Assembly (NCBI RefSeq): GCF_035917995.1
Contig: NZ_CP109131.1
Span: 1,612,001-1,676,000 of the forward strand
Direction: 5' to 3'
DNA from: Streptosporangium sp. NBC_01755
Lineage (GTDB): Bacteria; Actinomycetota; Actinomycetes; Streptosporangiales; Streptosporangiaceae
DNA length: 64,000 nt
The position numbers and the translations under genes were made by a program. The notes under the pieces were generated by a model. The model saw only the letters and a list, made by a program, of their open reading frames with translations, was not told the origin of the DNA and did no database searches. This document shows, piece after piece, positions 1-8,450 of the stretch (within the stretch, counting starts at the first letter, position 1; each line of letters opens with the position of its first letter).

Positions 1-2
1 AG

Positions 3-581
3 GAGCCGACCCCCGGGCCGGGGCCATCGCAGAACACGCCGCCCCAGCCGGTGTACGGGCGCATCACCGACCCGGTGACCGGCCTGTCCTACGAGGTCCC
101 CGCAGGACCGTGGCGGGTCCCTCCCAGCATCGGCAGTGGGCTCGGGTTCACCTGGACCAGCGCGGCCATCGCCCCCGCCCATGAGAACTTCGACGGCAAG
201 GGCGGCAACTGGGTCGGCAACGTGCTGACCGGCGAGCTTCCCGACCAGTACGGCTACCAGGGTGTCGAGAGCATGCGCTCGGTCGCCGCGACGCTACTGC
301 AGGTCGTGGAGCCCAACTTCTACAGCCCCCCGCACCGCCGGAAGATCATCGAGGACAAGGCCGTCAAGGTGAGCGGCAAGGACGCCTGGCTGTTCGTCTT
401 CGATCTGGACTTCTCCGAGCAGTCCGAGGCCAACGGCTGGAAGTGGAAGCGAGAGCGGGCCGCGTTCCTGATCGTCGACCGTGGTGAGGGCAGCCGACCG
501 GCGCTGGCCTACATCACCGTGCCGGACAATCTCGGCATCTCAACGGTGGACAAGGTGATCAAGTCATTCAAGCTCTCGTAA
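3..581 (+). CDS. C-terminal part of an uncharacterised protein, cut by the window edge
   Basis: The frame is open from the left edge (first full codon at 3) to a TAA at 579-581, so the true start lies outside the window. The visible part begins with a proline-rich linker and continues as a compact domain of about 175 residues containing ITDPVTGLSYEVP and AWLFVFDLDF. This layout (Pro-rich linker, then folded C-terminal domain) is common in actinobacterial membrane-anchored proteins whose N-terminal helix precedes the linker, but no helix is visible here. I do not recognise the domain. The stop lies 21 bases before the oligoribonuclease ATG, so the two genes may be cotranscribed. An internal ATG at 51 exists but would discard the linker. 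Confidence 0.7.
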   Translation, partial: EPTPGPGPSQNTPPQPVYGRITDPVTGLSYEVPAGPWRVPPSIGSGLGFTWTSAAIAPAHENFDGKGGNWVGNVLTGELPDQYGYQGVESMRSVAATLLQVVEPNFYSPPHRRKIIEDKAVKVSGKDAWLFVFDLDFSEQSEANGWKWKRERAAFLIVDRGEGSRPALAYITVPDNLGISTVDKVIKSFKLS

Positions 582-602
582 GTGAGTACTACCCTGAAGG
601 CT

Positions 603-1205
603 ATGAGTGACCTGCTGGTCTGGATCGACTGTGAGATGACCGGGCTTGACCTTGGCCGTGACGCGCTTGTCGAGGTGGCCTGCGTGGTCACCGACGGCGA
701 GCTGAACCAGCTTGACGAGGGTGTGGACGTGGTCATCAAGCCTCCTCCCGAGTCCATCGAGCAGATGTCGGAGGTGGTGCGGGAGATGCACACCGCCTCC
801 GGCCTGCTGGACGCGCTGAGCGAGGGCGTCACGCTGGCCGAGGCCGAGACCATGGTGCTCGAATACCTCAAGGGACACATCAAGGAGCCGAAGAAGGCCC
901 CGCTGTGCGGCAACTCCATCTCCACCGACCGGTCGTTCCTCTCCCGTGACATGGCCGCCGTGGACGCCTTCCTGCACTATCGGATGATCGACGTCTCCTC
1001 GGTGAAGGAACTGGCCCGGCGCTGGTACCCACGGGTCTACTTCGCCTCGCCCGAGAAGCAGGGCGGTCACCGCGCGCTGGCCGACATCGTGGAGAGCATC
1101 CGGGAGCTGCGCTACTACCGCGCGGCGGTCTTCGTGCCCCAGCCTGGTCCCGACTCCGCCACCGCCAGGGAACTGGCCGAGAGCGTGTCCACGCAGAAAT
1201 CTTGA
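603..1205 (+). CDS. orn: Oligoribonuclease (DEDDh 3'-5' exoribonuclease)
   Basis: Orn degrades 2-5 nt RNAs, and pGpG from c-di-GMP turnover, to mononucleotides in the cytoplasm. The 200-residue product matches the usual length of about 180-200. DEDDh exonuclease residues are visible: D9 and E11 in WIDCEMTG, D109 in SISTDRSF, H156 and D161 in GGHRALAD. I chose ATG 603 ([14 protein letters not shown]) over the in-frame GTG at 582 because family members begin a few residues before the first Asp. Convergence with other genes is absent; tRNA-His follows on the same strand. No unusual feature. Confidence 0.96.
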   Translation: MSDLLVWIDCEMTGLDLGRDALVEVACVVTDGELNQLDEGVDVVIKPPPESIEQMSEVVREMHTASGLLDALSEGVTLAEAETMVLEYLKGHIKEPKKAPLCGNSISTDRSFLSRDMAAVDAFLHYRMIDVSSVKELARRWYPRVYFASPEKQGGHRALADIVESIRELRYYRAAVFVPQPGPDSATARELAESVSTQKS

Positions 1206-1280
1206 TCGGTTCGCGCGAAACCCGGTACGAAACGACTCCCAAAGACCGCTACACTTTTCATGTGCTGCCACGGCGGCGAT

Positions 1281-1354
1281 GGTGGGCGTAGCTCAGTTGG
1301 CAGAGCGCTAGGTTGTGGTCCTAGATGCCGGGGGTTCAAGTCCCCTCGCTCACC
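1281..1354 (+). tRNA. tRNA-His (GTG anticodon)
   Basis: A cloverleaf can be drawn. Acceptor gtgggcg (1282-1288) pairs with cgctcac (1347-1353), the D-loop is GCTCAGTTGGCAGAGC-like, the anticodon loop TTGTGGT has anticodon GTG, and the T-arm is GGGGGTTCAAGTCCCC-like. The extra G at 1281 faces discriminator C at 1354, the G-1:C73 pair diagnostic of tRNA-His. No CCA is encoded. Confidence 0.95.
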
Positions 1355-1360
1355 CCATCA

Positions 1361-1390
1361 GAACGGCCGGTCCCTCGGGACCGGCCGTTC
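1361..1390 (+). terminator. Perfect 14-bp hairpin behind tRNA-His
   Basis: gaacggccggtccc (1361-1374) and its exact complement (1377-1390) are separated by 2 bases. The hairpin begins seven bases after tRNA-His. There is no long T-run, as is usual for GC-rich actinobacterial terminators. Confidence 0.75.
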
Positions 1391-1509
1391 CGTATTTCCA
1401 ATCCCTTTACCCACCAAAAGTGGATATTGCGGGTTATGCTCGCAGCTATCGCTACGCCGTAGGATCGGGGGTTTCGGCGACCTGACCGTGTTGCAACCAC
1501 GGAGGCCGA

Positions 1510-1764
1510 ATGAGAGTCGACGATGCCACGTTCGACGCGGAACCCACAGTCGTGACGGGCTTGAGCAGGCGCGAGACCGAGGTCATGGAACTGATCGCGA
1601 CGGGTCGCTCCAACGGGCAGATCGCCCGGCACCTGTTTCTGAGCGAGAAGACCGTGAAGAATCACGTGAACCGGATATACGCCAAGCTCGGCGTCGACTC
1701 GCGGGTCACCGCGATCGATCTGTGGCTGGAACGGGCCGCGCGCGAGGATCCTCAGCACTGCTGA
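1510..1764 (+). CDS. Small LuxR-type helix-turn-helix protein
   Basis: The 84-residue product consists of little more than a LuxR/GerE DNA-binding domain: [35 protein letters not shown] and [15 protein letters not shown]. That is the standard four-helix arrangement of NarL/FixJ output domains. No receiver or PAS domain precedes it, so it is either a stand-alone regulator or the preserved end of a larger one. The 3' end is antiparallel to and overlaps the 3' end of the lysine aminotransferase gene by 59 bases, so both proteins share DNA at their C-termini. Target genes cannot be inferred. Confidence 0.85.
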   Translation: MRVDDATFDAEPTVVTGLSRRETEVMELIATGRSNGQIARHLFLSEKTVKNHVNRIYAKLGVDSRVTAIDLWLERAAREDPQHC

Positions 1765-3112
1765 ACGGCGGCACGACATCTCCGGACCGCTTCGGAGGCG
1801 TCAGGCCGTGCCGGGCGGTACGCCTCGGCGGGCGGGAGGCCTCCAGGGCACGGGCGATGGCGGAGGTGCCCTCCGCCAGCTCCTCCGAGGTGATCGAGAG
1901 CGCCGGGCGCAGCCGCACCGAGCGTTCGCCGCAGGGCAGGACCAGCACGCCCTCGTCCTTCCTGAGCCTGGCCACCGCCAGGTCGCGCTCCGCGGCGTCC
2001 GGCAGGTCGAACGCGCACATCAGGCCGCGCCCCCGGGCGTTCTCCACCAGGCCGGGGAAGTCGGCCTGGATCTCCAGCAGCATCTCAAGGAGCTCGGCGC
2101 CGAGCCTGCCCGCGCGCGGGATCAGGCCGTCGCGCTCCACGATCTCCAGCATCCGGCGGGAGCGGACCATGTCGACCAGCCCTCCGCCCCAGGTCGAGTT
2201 GATCCTGCCGCTGACCTGGAACACGTTGTCCGGCACCTCGTCGACCCTGCGGCCCGCCATGATCCCGCCCACCTGGACCTTCTTGGCGAAGGCCACGACA
2301 TCGGGACTCAGGCCGAGCTGCTGGTAGGCCCAGGGGGTGCCTGTGATCCCGGCGCCGGTCTGCACCTCGTCCATGACGAGAAGGGCGTCATGCTCGTGGC
2401 AGAGCCGCTCCATCGCGAGCAGGAACTCCGCCCGCATGTGGTTGTCGCCGCCCTCCCCCTGGATGGGTTCGGCGATGAAGCAGGCGATGTCGTGGGGGTG
2501 GCGCTCGAAGGCCGCCCGTGCCGCGGCCAGGGACCTCTCCTCGGCCGCCTCGACGTCCCCGAGGTGGATCGCGGGCACCTCGATCCTGGGCCAGTCGAAC
2601 TTCGGGAACCGGTCTGTCTTGACCGGGTCGGTGTTGGTCAGCGAGAGCGTGTAGCCGCTGCGCCCGTGGAAGGCGCGGGTGAGATGGAGCACCTTGCCGC
2701 CGAGCTCGGGGGATCGCCCCCGCGAGGCGTTGAGACGACTCTTCCAGTCGAAGGCGCACTTCAGCGCGTTCTCCACGGCAAGGGATCCGCCCTCCACGAA
2801 GAACAGGTGCGGCAGCTCGGGGTCACCGAGCACCCTGGCGAACGTGTCGGCGAAGTCGGCGAGGTGGGAGGTGTAGAGGTCGGAGTTGGCGGGCTTGTTC
2901 GCGGCGACGTGGCCGAGCAGCGCCAGGAACTCGGGGTCGTCGTCGAACGGGTTCACCCCGAGCGGGGCCGAGGCGAAGAAACTGTAGAAGTCCAGGTAGC
3001 TTCGGCCGGTGCGGGCGTCGACGAGCCGGGAACCTCGGCTCCGTTCGAGGTCCAGCACCAGCCGGTAGCCGTCGACGAGCAGATGACGAGCGAGACGGCC
3101 GTGCACGTCCAT
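1706..3112 (-). CDS. lat: L-lysine 6-aminotransferase (class III, PLP)
   Basis: Transfers the epsilon-amino group of lysine to 2-oxoglutarate, giving 2-aminoadipate 6-semialdehyde (cyclising to piperideine-6-carboxylate). This starts lysine catabolism and, in beta-lactam producers, precursor supply. The N-terminus [20 protein letters not shown] and the segments [48 protein letters not shown] and FAKKVQVGG are typical of Lat; the Lys in FAKK is the likely PLP lysine. At 468 residues it is slightly longer than most Lat proteins. The excess is a Pro/Arg-rich tail that runs into the convergent LuxR-type gene, so the tail may be a stop-loss extension. No beta-lactam genes are nearby, so a catabolic role is more likely. 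Confidence 0.9.
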   Translation of the reverse strand: MDVHGRLARHLLVDGYRLVLDLERSRGSRLVDARTGRSYLDFYSFFASAPLGVNPFDDDPEFLALLGHVAANKPANSDLYTSHLADFADTFARVLGDPELPHLFFVEGGSLAVENALKCAFDWKSRLNASRGRSPELGGKVLHLTRAFHGRSGYTLSLTNTDPVKTDRFPKFDWPRIEVPAIHLGDVEAAEERSLAAARAAFERHPHDIACFIAEPIQGEGGDNHMRAEFLLAMERLCHEHDALLVMDEVQTGAGITGTPWAYQQLGLSPDVVAFAKKVQVGGIMAGRRVDEVPDNVFQVSGRINSTWGGGLVDMVRSRRMLEIVERDGLIPRAGRLGAELLEMLLEIQADFPGLVENARGRGLMCAFDLPDAAERDLAVARLRKDEGVLVLPCGERSVRLRPALSITSEELAEGTSAIARALEASRPPRRTARHGLTPPKRSGDVVPPFSSAEDPRARPVPATDRSR

Positions 3113-3388
3113 GTCCCCTCCACGGGTAATCCGAAGAGATGATCCCCCGTCATTGACGCATCTACACGGAGAGATTACGCATCAGAGGCGACTCTTATGA
3201 AGATTTTCCGGTATAGCGGCAAGCTGGACATGGACACCCGGGCGCCGGGACCGTGCGGCCCGAGCTCCTCTCGTATGACCGTCTCCCTTCCCGGGGTTTC
3301 CCCCTGCCGAGACCACAGATCAGTCAAATCGGCCTGCCGTTACGCACTTCCCGGTGCCCGGATCCTGGATTCGCGTCAGCGCGGCACG

Positions 3389-4057
3389 TTACGCCGCCGC
3401 GTAGACCACCAGGGAGACCGCCACGTACTGCACCAGGTAGGCGGCGACGGTGAAGGCGTGGAAGACCTCGTGAAAGCCGAACCACCGGGGGGAGGGATCT
3501 GGCCGCTTCATGGCGTACACGACGCCGCCCACCGTGTAGAGCACCCCACCGAGGAAGAGCAGGGCCACCGCGACCACGCCGGCGCCCGCCACGAGCTGCG
3601 GCAGCACGAAGACGGCGGTCCAGCCGAGGCCGATGTAGAGGGCGGTCGAGAGCCACCGGGGGGCACCGACCCACAGCACCCGGAAGAGCACCCCGGCGAT
3701 CGCACCCGCCCAGATCACGCCGAGCACCACCGCGCCGGCCTGACCGTCCAGGGCGAGCAGCGCGAACGGGGTGTAGGTGCCCGCGATGATCAGATAGATG
3801 TTGGCGTGGTCGAGCCGGTGGAGCACCTCCTCCGTCCGCGGGGAGAGCACCCCCCGGTGATAGGTGGCCGAGATTCCGAAGAGCAGGCCGGAGGTGATCG
3901 CGTAGATCGCGGCGGTGATCCTCGCCTGCGGGGTGGGCCCCAGCGCGACCAGGACGAATCCCGCAACGAGTGCCACGGGGAGCGCCCCGGCGTGCAACCA
4001 GCCGCGGAGGCGGGGCTTGACGGACTCGGCGAGCGTTTCTGTAACGGTCGTGGCCAT
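3389..4057 (-). CDS. Hemolysin III / PAQR-family seven-helix membrane protein
   Basis: The 222-residue polytopic membrane protein has about seven hydrophobic segments and the conserved polar motifs of the HlyIII/YqfA branch of the PAQR family: SATYHRG after helix 2, LDHANIYLIIAGTYTPF in helices 3-4, and FHEVFHAFTVAAY near the C-terminus. The His and Asp residues are those that bind zinc in PAQR proteins. Despite the name, most bacterial members are not proven hemolysins, and a membrane-lipid role is suspected. ATG 4057 gives the expected N-terminus; an in-frame extension to 4162 runs through the promoter. It is monocistronic, with a palindrome directly upstream. Confidence 0.9.
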   Translation of the reverse strand: MATTVTETLAESVKPRLRGWLHAGALPVALVAGFVLVALGPTPQARITAAIYAITSGLLFGISATYHRGVLSPRTEEVLHRLDHANIYLIIAGTYTPFALLALDGQAGAVVLGVIWAGAIAGVLFRVLWVGAPRWLSTALYIGLGWTAVFVLPQLVAGAGVVAVALLFLGGVLYTVGGVVYAMKRPDPSPRWFGFHEVFHAFTVAAYLVQYVAVSLVVYAAA

Positions 4058-4062
4058 AAACC

Positions 4063-4074
4063 TACGGTAGCGTA
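4063..4074. promoter_or_regulatory. TACG-N4-CGTA palindrome in front of the hemolysin III gene
   Basis: TACGGTAGCGTA lies only 5 bases before the ATG on the minus strand, within a sequence that also offers a TACGAT -10-like hexamer at about 4085-4090. Such arms suit a TetR-family dimer. The position implies repression by blocking initiation or a very short leader. The repressor is unknown. Confidence 0.4.
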
Positions 4075-4150
4075 AGTTACTAAATCGTAGGCTGTGATTC
4101 CCCCTACACGCCGCGACCGGGTGGCCGGCGTCTCCCCCCGCCGCGGCCGG

Positions 4151-4196
4151 ACGGGACTCCACCCCGCCGGACGGGACTCCACCCCGCCGGACGGGA
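4151..4196. repeat. 20-bp tandem repeat, 2.3 copies
   Basis: acgggactccaccccgccgg occurs at 4151-4170 and 4171-4190 and is followed by a partial third copy, in the spacer between the hemolysin III gene and the spermidine-synthase-like gene. No function is evident. Confidence 0.8.
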
Positions 4197-4280
4197 ACTC
4201 CACCGCGATGGAAACGGGGACCCTCGGCTGCGCATATGGTTTCTCTCCGGGTTCACGTCGTGGAAAAGAGGATCCAGCTG

Positions 4281-5129
4281 ATGGGCAGGCGGGAAGAGCG
4301 GGGGCCGATGCCGGGACGGTATCCGGTGACCTTCGGCGAGGTCGACCTTCTGCAGGATCTCGACAGGCCCTCCGGCTGGGTGGTCTCCAAGGACGGCGTG
4401 CCGCAGTCGTACGTCGACCTCGACGACGCCACCTACCTCGACTTCGAGTACGTCCGGCTGATGGCCGACGTCGTCGACCTCCTCGGGGAGGGGCCGCTGG
4501 ACGCGGTGCACGTGGGCGGTTGCGCCTGCACCCTGCCCCGCTACGTCGCGGCGACCCGTCCCGGATCCCGGCAGATCGTCGCCGAGCCCGACGAGGGGCT
4601 CGTCCAGCTCGTCAGGGACCAGCTCCGGCTGAAGTCGGTGCCCCGGCTCAAGGTCAGGATCCTCGACGGACGCACCGCCACCGCCGGACTCACCGACGAC
4701 TCGGCCGACCTGCTCGTGCTGGACGCCTTCAGCGGTGCCACGATGCCGATCGAGCTGGCCACCTCCGAGTACATGGGGGACGTCGCCCGCGTCCTGCGCA
4801 CCACCGGCACCGTGCTGATCAACGTCGCCGACGGCAAGGGGCTGGCCTTCACCCGCCGGGTGCTCGCCACCGTCCGCGGCACCTTCCCCCAGATCGCGCT
4901 GCTCGCCGAGCCGGGTGTCATGCGGGGCCGCCGCTTCGGCAACCTCATCGTCGTCGCCTCCCGCGTGCCGCTCCCCGTCTCCGACCTGACCCGCAGGGCC
5001 GCGGGCGGCCTCACCCAGACCCGCTGCGTGTACGGCGAGGACATCGTCAGGTTCATCGCCGGAGCCCGCCCGCTGCACGACGGCGACGCCGTGGTCCTCC
5101 CGGTCCCCCCGCCCGCGGTCTTCGGCTGA
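4281..5129 (+). CDS. Spermidine-synthase-like SAM-binding protein
   Basis: About 282 residues with a Rossmann fold of the polyamine synthase/methyltransferase class: AVHVGGCACTLPRYVAA (glycine-rich loop I), QIVAEPDEGLVQLVRDQL (acidic residue after strand 2), VRILDGRTATAG, and LLVLDAFSGATMPIEL (the DAFSG motif of SpeE-like proteins). The N-terminal tetramerisation part of true spermidine synthases is short, and no classical polyamine-pocket motif is obvious. The substrate is therefore undetermined; actinobacteria carry many fused or stand-alone SpeE-like proteins of unknown activity. Start candidates are ATG 4236, 4281 and 4308. I prefer 4281 because AGAGG lies about 9 bases upstream. Confidence 0.75.
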   Translation: MGRREERGPMPGRYPVTFGEVDLLQDLDRPSGWVVSKDGVPQSYVDLDDATYLDFEYVRLMADVVDLLGEGPLDAVHVGGCACTLPRYVAATRPGSRQIVAEPDEGLVQLVRDQLRLKSVPRLKVRILDGRTATAGLTDDSADLLVLDAFSGATMPIELATSEYMGDVARVLRTTGTVLINVADGKGLAFTRRVLATVRGTFPQIALLAEPGVMRGRRFGNLIVVASRVPLPVSDLTRRAAGGLTQTRCVYGEDIVRFIAGARPLHDGDAVVLPVPPPAVFG

Positions 5130-5225
5130 CCCGTGACCGGTCCGCCGCCCCGGTCTCGCCCGCCATGGAATAGTTGAAACATCAACTGAGTTGTCGCCTG
5201 CGAACATCGCAGGAAGGAATCCACA

Positions 5226-6212
5226 ATGCCGGCCGTGACCGTAGAGAACCCGCTGACCCTGCCCCGCCTGCCGCAGCCGCTGAACGCGGTCCACGAGCGC
5301 CAGGTGCTGGCCATCACCACCGCCCCGAGCGGATTCGAGGGAGAGGGCTTCCCTGTCCGCAAGGCACTTGCGACGATCAAGTCCCAGTATCTCGACCCGT
5401 TCATCATGATGGACCAGATGGGCGAGGTCGACTACGCGCCGGGCGAGCCCAAGGGCACCCCCTGGCACCCGCACCGGGGCTTCGAGACCGTCACCTACAT
5501 GATCGACGGCGTGATGGACCACGCCGACTCGCACGGTGGTGGCGGCACGATCTCCGACGGCGACACCCAGTGGATGACGGCCGGCGGTGGAATCCTGCAC
5601 AAGGAGGCTCCCCCCGAGTGGCTGGTCGCCAAGGGCGGCCTGTTCCACGGGATCCAGCTCTGGGTCAACCTCCCCGGCAGGGAGAAGATGGTCGAGCCGA
5701 AGTATCAGGACATCGGCAGGGCCAACGTCGTCCTGCTCAGCAGTCACGACGGGGGGGCGCTGGTCCGCCTGATCGCAGGCGAGGTCGGCGAGTTCACCGG
5801 CCCCGGCTCCACCAGAACGCCGATCACCCTGCTGCACGCCTCCCTGAGCCCCGGCTCCCAGCTGACGCTCCCCTGGCGCAAGGATTTCAACGCGCTCGCG
5901 TACGTCCTGTCGGGCCGCGGCACCGCCGGCGGCGACCGGCAGCCGATCGAGTCCGGCCGGCTGGCCGTCTTCGACGGCTTCGGCAACCTTCCGGGACTGG
6001 GCACCGACGGCGAGACCATCACACTCTCCGCGGCCGGCACCCAGGAGAGCCGGAGCCCCAACATGGAGGTCATCGTGCTCGGCGGCCGTCCGATCGGCGA
6101 GCCGGTCGCGCACTACGGGCCGTTCGTGATGAACACCCAGGCGGAGCTCGCCAAGGCGTTCGAGGACTACCAGGCGGGACGCCTCGGCACCATCCCCGCG
6201 GGCCACGCCTGA
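5226..6212 (+). CDS. Pirin-family bicupin protein
   Basis: The 328-residue protein has the two cupin domains of pirin. The N-terminal cupin has WHPHRGFETVTYMIDGVMDH-type signature residues (the HPHRGFET box, His ligands of the metal) and the downstream MTAGGGILHKE motif. Pirins bind Fe or Ni, and some members have quercetin 2,3-dioxygenase activity; in actinobacteria one pirin modulates central and fatty-acid metabolism. AGGAAGG lies upstream of ATG 5226. The gene is monocistronic. The product is slightly longer than the classic pirin (about 290) because of an N-terminal extension before the first strand. Molecular function in this organism is unassigned. Confidence 0.93.
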   Translation: MPAVTVENPLTLPRLPQPLNAVHERQVLAITTAPSGFEGEGFPVRKALATIKSQYLDPFIMMDQMGEVDYAPGEPKGTPWHPHRGFETVTYMIDGVMDHADSHGGGGTISDGDTQWMTAGGGILHKEAPPEWLVAKGGLFHGIQLWVNLPGREKMVEPKYQDIGRANVVLLSSHDGGALVRLIAGEVGEFTGPGSTRTPITLLHASLSPGSQLTLPWRKDFNALAYVLSGRGTAGGDRQPIESGRLAVFDGFGNLPGLGTDGETITLSAAGTQESRSPNMEVIVLGGRPIGEPVAHYGPFVMNTQAELAKAFEDYQAGRLGTIPAGHA

Positions 6213-6252
6213 TCGCGGAACGCCCGGCACCGGGGGACCCAAGGGGCAGGCC

Positions 6253-6822
6253 CTAAGGCTCGGTAAGGGTGACGCAGGCGACTCGGGGGCCGGCGCTGCC
6301 GGCTTCGGTGCCGACGGTGCGGGTGGGCTCGGCGTGGATCACCAACGACCTGGGCAGCCGGCCCGCGACGAACGCCCAGTCCCGGGTGGCGGTGGCGCGG
6401 GCCTCACCCCGGGCGTCGGTGGTGAAGTCGAGCCAGACCTCGTTCTTGGCACTGGCGTGGGTGTGGGTGTGCTGGTAGTGCGGCCCGGCGTCCTCGGGCT
6501 TGAGACCGCACGGGTTGACGTGCAGGTGCACCCCGTACGTGCGTCCCGGGAGCATGCCCGTGACGGTGACCGTGGAGGTGGCGAGCACCGCCCCCGACTC
6601 CGCGGTGACCCGGGCCGCGGCTCCCGGCGGCACCAGCGCGGTGTCGTAGGCGATGGTGGAGGCCCGAGGTCCGGGGGCGGAGAAGACTCCGCCCCCGACA
6701 AGGCGGATCCCCGAGGCGCTCGGGGTGGCGGCCGGTCCGTGCCCTGCCGGATGGGGGTCGGCGGCCCGCTCGGCACAGCCGGCGCAGAGCAGGGCGACGG
6801 CGAGAACTCCCAGAATGCGCAT
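6253..6822 (-). CDS. SodC-like (Cu,Zn superoxide dismutase family) lipoprotein
   Basis: The 189-residue exported lipoprotein has an N-terminal hydrophobic stretch ending in the lipobox LLCAGC (Cys16). The mature domain follows the Cu,Zn-SOD order: GVHLHVNPCG (first two metal His plus the disulfide Cys), GPHYQHTHTH (bridging and zinc His region), NEVWLDF, and RSLVIHAEPT (final copper His), ending near a second Cys (RVACVTL). This suggests superoxide dismutation at the outer face of the membrane. The active-site spacing is not canonical, and the late Gly/Arg channel motif is not obvious, so some catalytic loss is possible. It is convergent with the pirin gene, 40 bases away. Confidence 0.82.
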   Translation of the reverse strand: MRILGVLAVALLCAGCAERAADPHPAGHGPAATPSASGIRLVGGGVFSAPGPRASTIAYDTALVPPGAAARVTAESGAVLATSTVTVTGMLPGRTYGVHLHVNPCGLKPEDAGPHYQHTHTHASAKNEVWLDFTTDARGEARATATRDWAFVAGRLPRSLVIHAEPTRTVGTEAGSAGPRVACVTLTEP

Positions 6823-6930
6823 CCACGATCTCCTTGGCGGGCCGGAACAGTGCAGCGCCCACCATAACCAGTAATCGTCTGATCACACTCGGTATTGACC
6901 GCTTCCGGCCTCCGCGATCCCCGGCTTTCG

Positions 6931-6969
6931 CCCCTCCCCCTTCGCCCCTTCGCCCCTTCGCCCCTTCGC
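6931..6969. repeat. Short CGCCCCTT repeat tract
   Basis: Imperfect copies of an 8-base cgcccctt unit fill most of this pyrimidine-rich tract between the pterin dehydratase gene and the SodC-like gene. There is no coding sign on either strand. Confidence 0.6.
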
Positions 6970-7022
6970 ACCCGGCCAGGTGCGAAGACGGCCGCCAACC
7001 GACCCGGCCCTCCTGGGGGCGT

Positions 7023-7313
7023 TCAGGCGTTGGCGGCGGCTATCTCGTCGATGCGGGTGGCCAGGGTGAAGTCCATCTCCGTCAGCCCGCCGGCGTCGTG
7101 CGTGCTGAGCGCCAGGTGAAGGGTGCGCCAGCGGATGTCGATGTCGGGGTGGTGGTTGAGCTTCTCGGCCTCGACCGCGACCTCGTCCACGATGCGGATC
7201 GCGGTCGGGAAGTCGATAGCGGTGATCTTCCGGCGGATCTCGTCTCCCTCGCGTCGCCACTCGGGCAGGCCGGCGAGTCTGTCGTTCACCGCGGAGTCGT
7301 CAAGCAGGTTCAT
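7023..7313 (-). CDS. Pterin-4a-carbinolamine dehydratase
   Basis: The 96-residue protein is the normal length for the PCD/DCoH family, which dehydrates 4a-hydroxytetrahydrobiopterin and recycles the pterin cofactor. The core EKLNHHPDIDIRW carries the conserved H-H-P-x-x motif, followed by VRLTLSTHDAGGLT-like LALSTHDAGGLTEMD, both hallmarks of the active site. A GGGAGG abuts the ATG, unusually close. The preceding fragment on the same strand overlaps this start by 14 bases. No aromatic hydroxylase lies in the window, so the partner enzyme is elsewhere or the protein acts alone. Confidence 0.93.
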   Translation of the reverse strand: MNLLDDSAVNDRLAGLPEWRREGDEIRRKITAIDFPTAIRIVDEVAVEAEKLNHHPDIDIRWRTLHLALSTHDAGGLTEMDFTLATRIDEIAAANA

Positions 7314-7476
7314 CCTCCCAGGAGATCATGTCCCCGGCGAAGACGCCAAGCCTGGGCAGGCTCCCGGCGCGCCGGGCCATGGCCATGATGCCCTGGGCCA
7401 TGGCGGTGGCGTGGCTGGTCCCCTCAAGGAGGGGCTCCAGTTCGGGCAGGAGGCCGGGCAGCCGGGACAGGCTCCA
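7300..7476 (-). pseudogene. Possible 3' remnant of a gene overlapping the pterin dehydratase start
   Basis: In the frame ending with TGA at 7300-7302 the minus strand reads RLPGLLPELEPLLEGTS, MAQGIMAMARRAGSLPRL and GVFAGDMISWEDEP. This composition looks like protein, not random GC-rich sequence. An in-frame TAA at 7477-7479 and the absence of a long upstream frame mean the 5' part is missing, unless it starts at an internal ATG as a peptide of about 35 residues. I do not recognise the family. The tight overlap with the dehydratase suggests they were once translationally coupled. Confidence 0.35.
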
Positions 7477-7531
7477 TTATAAGAACGACTCCCGGCGACA
7501 CCCCCCGGATTACTCGCCGGAGCTTGTAATT

Positions 7532-7547
7532 TGACCGGATCCGGTCA
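7532..7547 (-). terminator. 16-bp perfect palindrome at the end of ngcG
   Basis: tgaccggatccggtca covers the ngcG stop codon and can form a short hairpin at the end of the importer operon. A terminator role is plausible. It might instead be a regulator site. Confidence 0.45.
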
Positions 7548-8450
7548 TTTGACGGCACCGGAGGTGAGACCCGACTGGATCTGGCGCTGGAAGATGATGT
7601 AGACGATCATGACCGGGATGATGGCCATGCTCAGCGCGGCGAACAGCCCGGGCCAGTCGGCCTCGTACCCGGCGCTGGTGGAGATGTTGGCGACACCCTG
7701 GGTGATCAGCCACTTTTCCTCGACATTGCCCGACAGCAGCACGATCGGCAGGAGGTACTGGTTCCACTGACCCAGGATGTTGAAGATCGTGATGCTGACC
7801 AGCCCCGGCTTGGCCATCGGCACCATGATCTGGAAGAACGTCCGGGTGTGCGAGCAGCCGTCCATCATCGCCGCCTCCGCCACCGAGGTGGGCAACGTCT
7901 TGAAGAACGCCGACAGGAAGAAGACGGTGAACGGCAGCGAGTAGGCGATGTAGACCAGGATCACGCCGAGGTGGGTGTCGATCAGGCCGAGGTTCTTCAC
8001 CACGAGGAAGAGCGGGACCAGCGCGAGGAAGACCGGGAACGTCATCCCCGACACGAACAGGAAGTAGATCGCCCTGTTGCCGGGGAAGGTGTAGCGCGCC
8101 AGCACGTACGCGGCCATCGAGCCCAGCAGCATGGTGCCGGCCGTGCTGCACGCCACCACGAAGATGGTGTTCAGCATGTACTGCCCGACGTGTGCCTTCT
8201 CCCAGGCCCGGCCCCAGGCGTCCCAGCCGAAGGAGGCGGGCAGCGTGATGGCGTCCCCGAAGATCTCGGTATTGGTCTTGAAAGAGGCCAGGAACGTCCA
8301 GAGGATCGGGCCGACGATCAGGATCGCCCAGACCAGGAGCGCGAGGTGGGAGAGCGCGCCGAAGGGGCCGAGCGAGTTCGCCTTCCCGCGCTTGACGCGC
8401 GCGTGGGCGGAAGGGCGGGCGGAGGGCTTGCGAGCCGTGTCCGTGGCCAT
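7545..8450 (-). CDS. ngcG: ABC transporter permease, N-acetylglucosamine/chitobiose type (NgcG-like)
   Basis: The 301-residue MalG-type inner-membrane permease is the third gene of the ngc operon. Hydrophobic segments are spread along the protein. The cytoplasmic coupling motif EAAMMDGCSHTRTFFQIMVP, followed by KPGLVSI, is the EAA loop that contacts the ATPase. The ATG at 8450 overlaps the stop of the preceding permease gene (TGATG), so translation is coupled. No ATPase gene is in the operon. In Streptomyces the shared ATPase MsiK, encoded elsewhere, energises such importers, and the same is likely here (inference). Confidence 0.88.
   Translation of the reverse strand: MATDTARKPSARPSAHARVKRGKANSLGPFGALSHLALLVWAILIVGPILWTFLASFKTNTEIFGDAITLPASFGWDAWGRAWEKAHVGQYMLNTIFVVACSTAGTMLLGSMAAYVLARYTFPGNRAIYFLFVSGMTFPVFLALVPLFLVVKNLGLIDTHLGVILVYIAYSLPFTVFFLSAFFKTLPTSVAEAAMMDGCSHTRTFFQIMVPMAKPGLVSITIFNILGQWNQYLLPIVLLSGNVEEKWLITQGVANISTSAGYEADWPGLFAALSMAIIPVMIVYIIFQRQIQSGLTSGAVK

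Noticed and set aside
1260..2327. Plus-strand frame running through tRNA-His and the LuxR-type gene
   Set aside because: A tRNA inside and a proven gene in another frame exclude it.
1706..3112. Beta-lactam biosynthesis cluster around lat
   Set aside because: No pcbAB, pcbC or related genes adjoin; lat alone fits lysine catabolism.
4104..6242. Long minus-strand open frame (about 712 codons) opposite the SpeE-like and pirin genes
   Set aside because: It is antisense to two genes with clear family motifs; its composition (His/Gln/Arg/Gly rich) is typical of GC-rich shadow frames.
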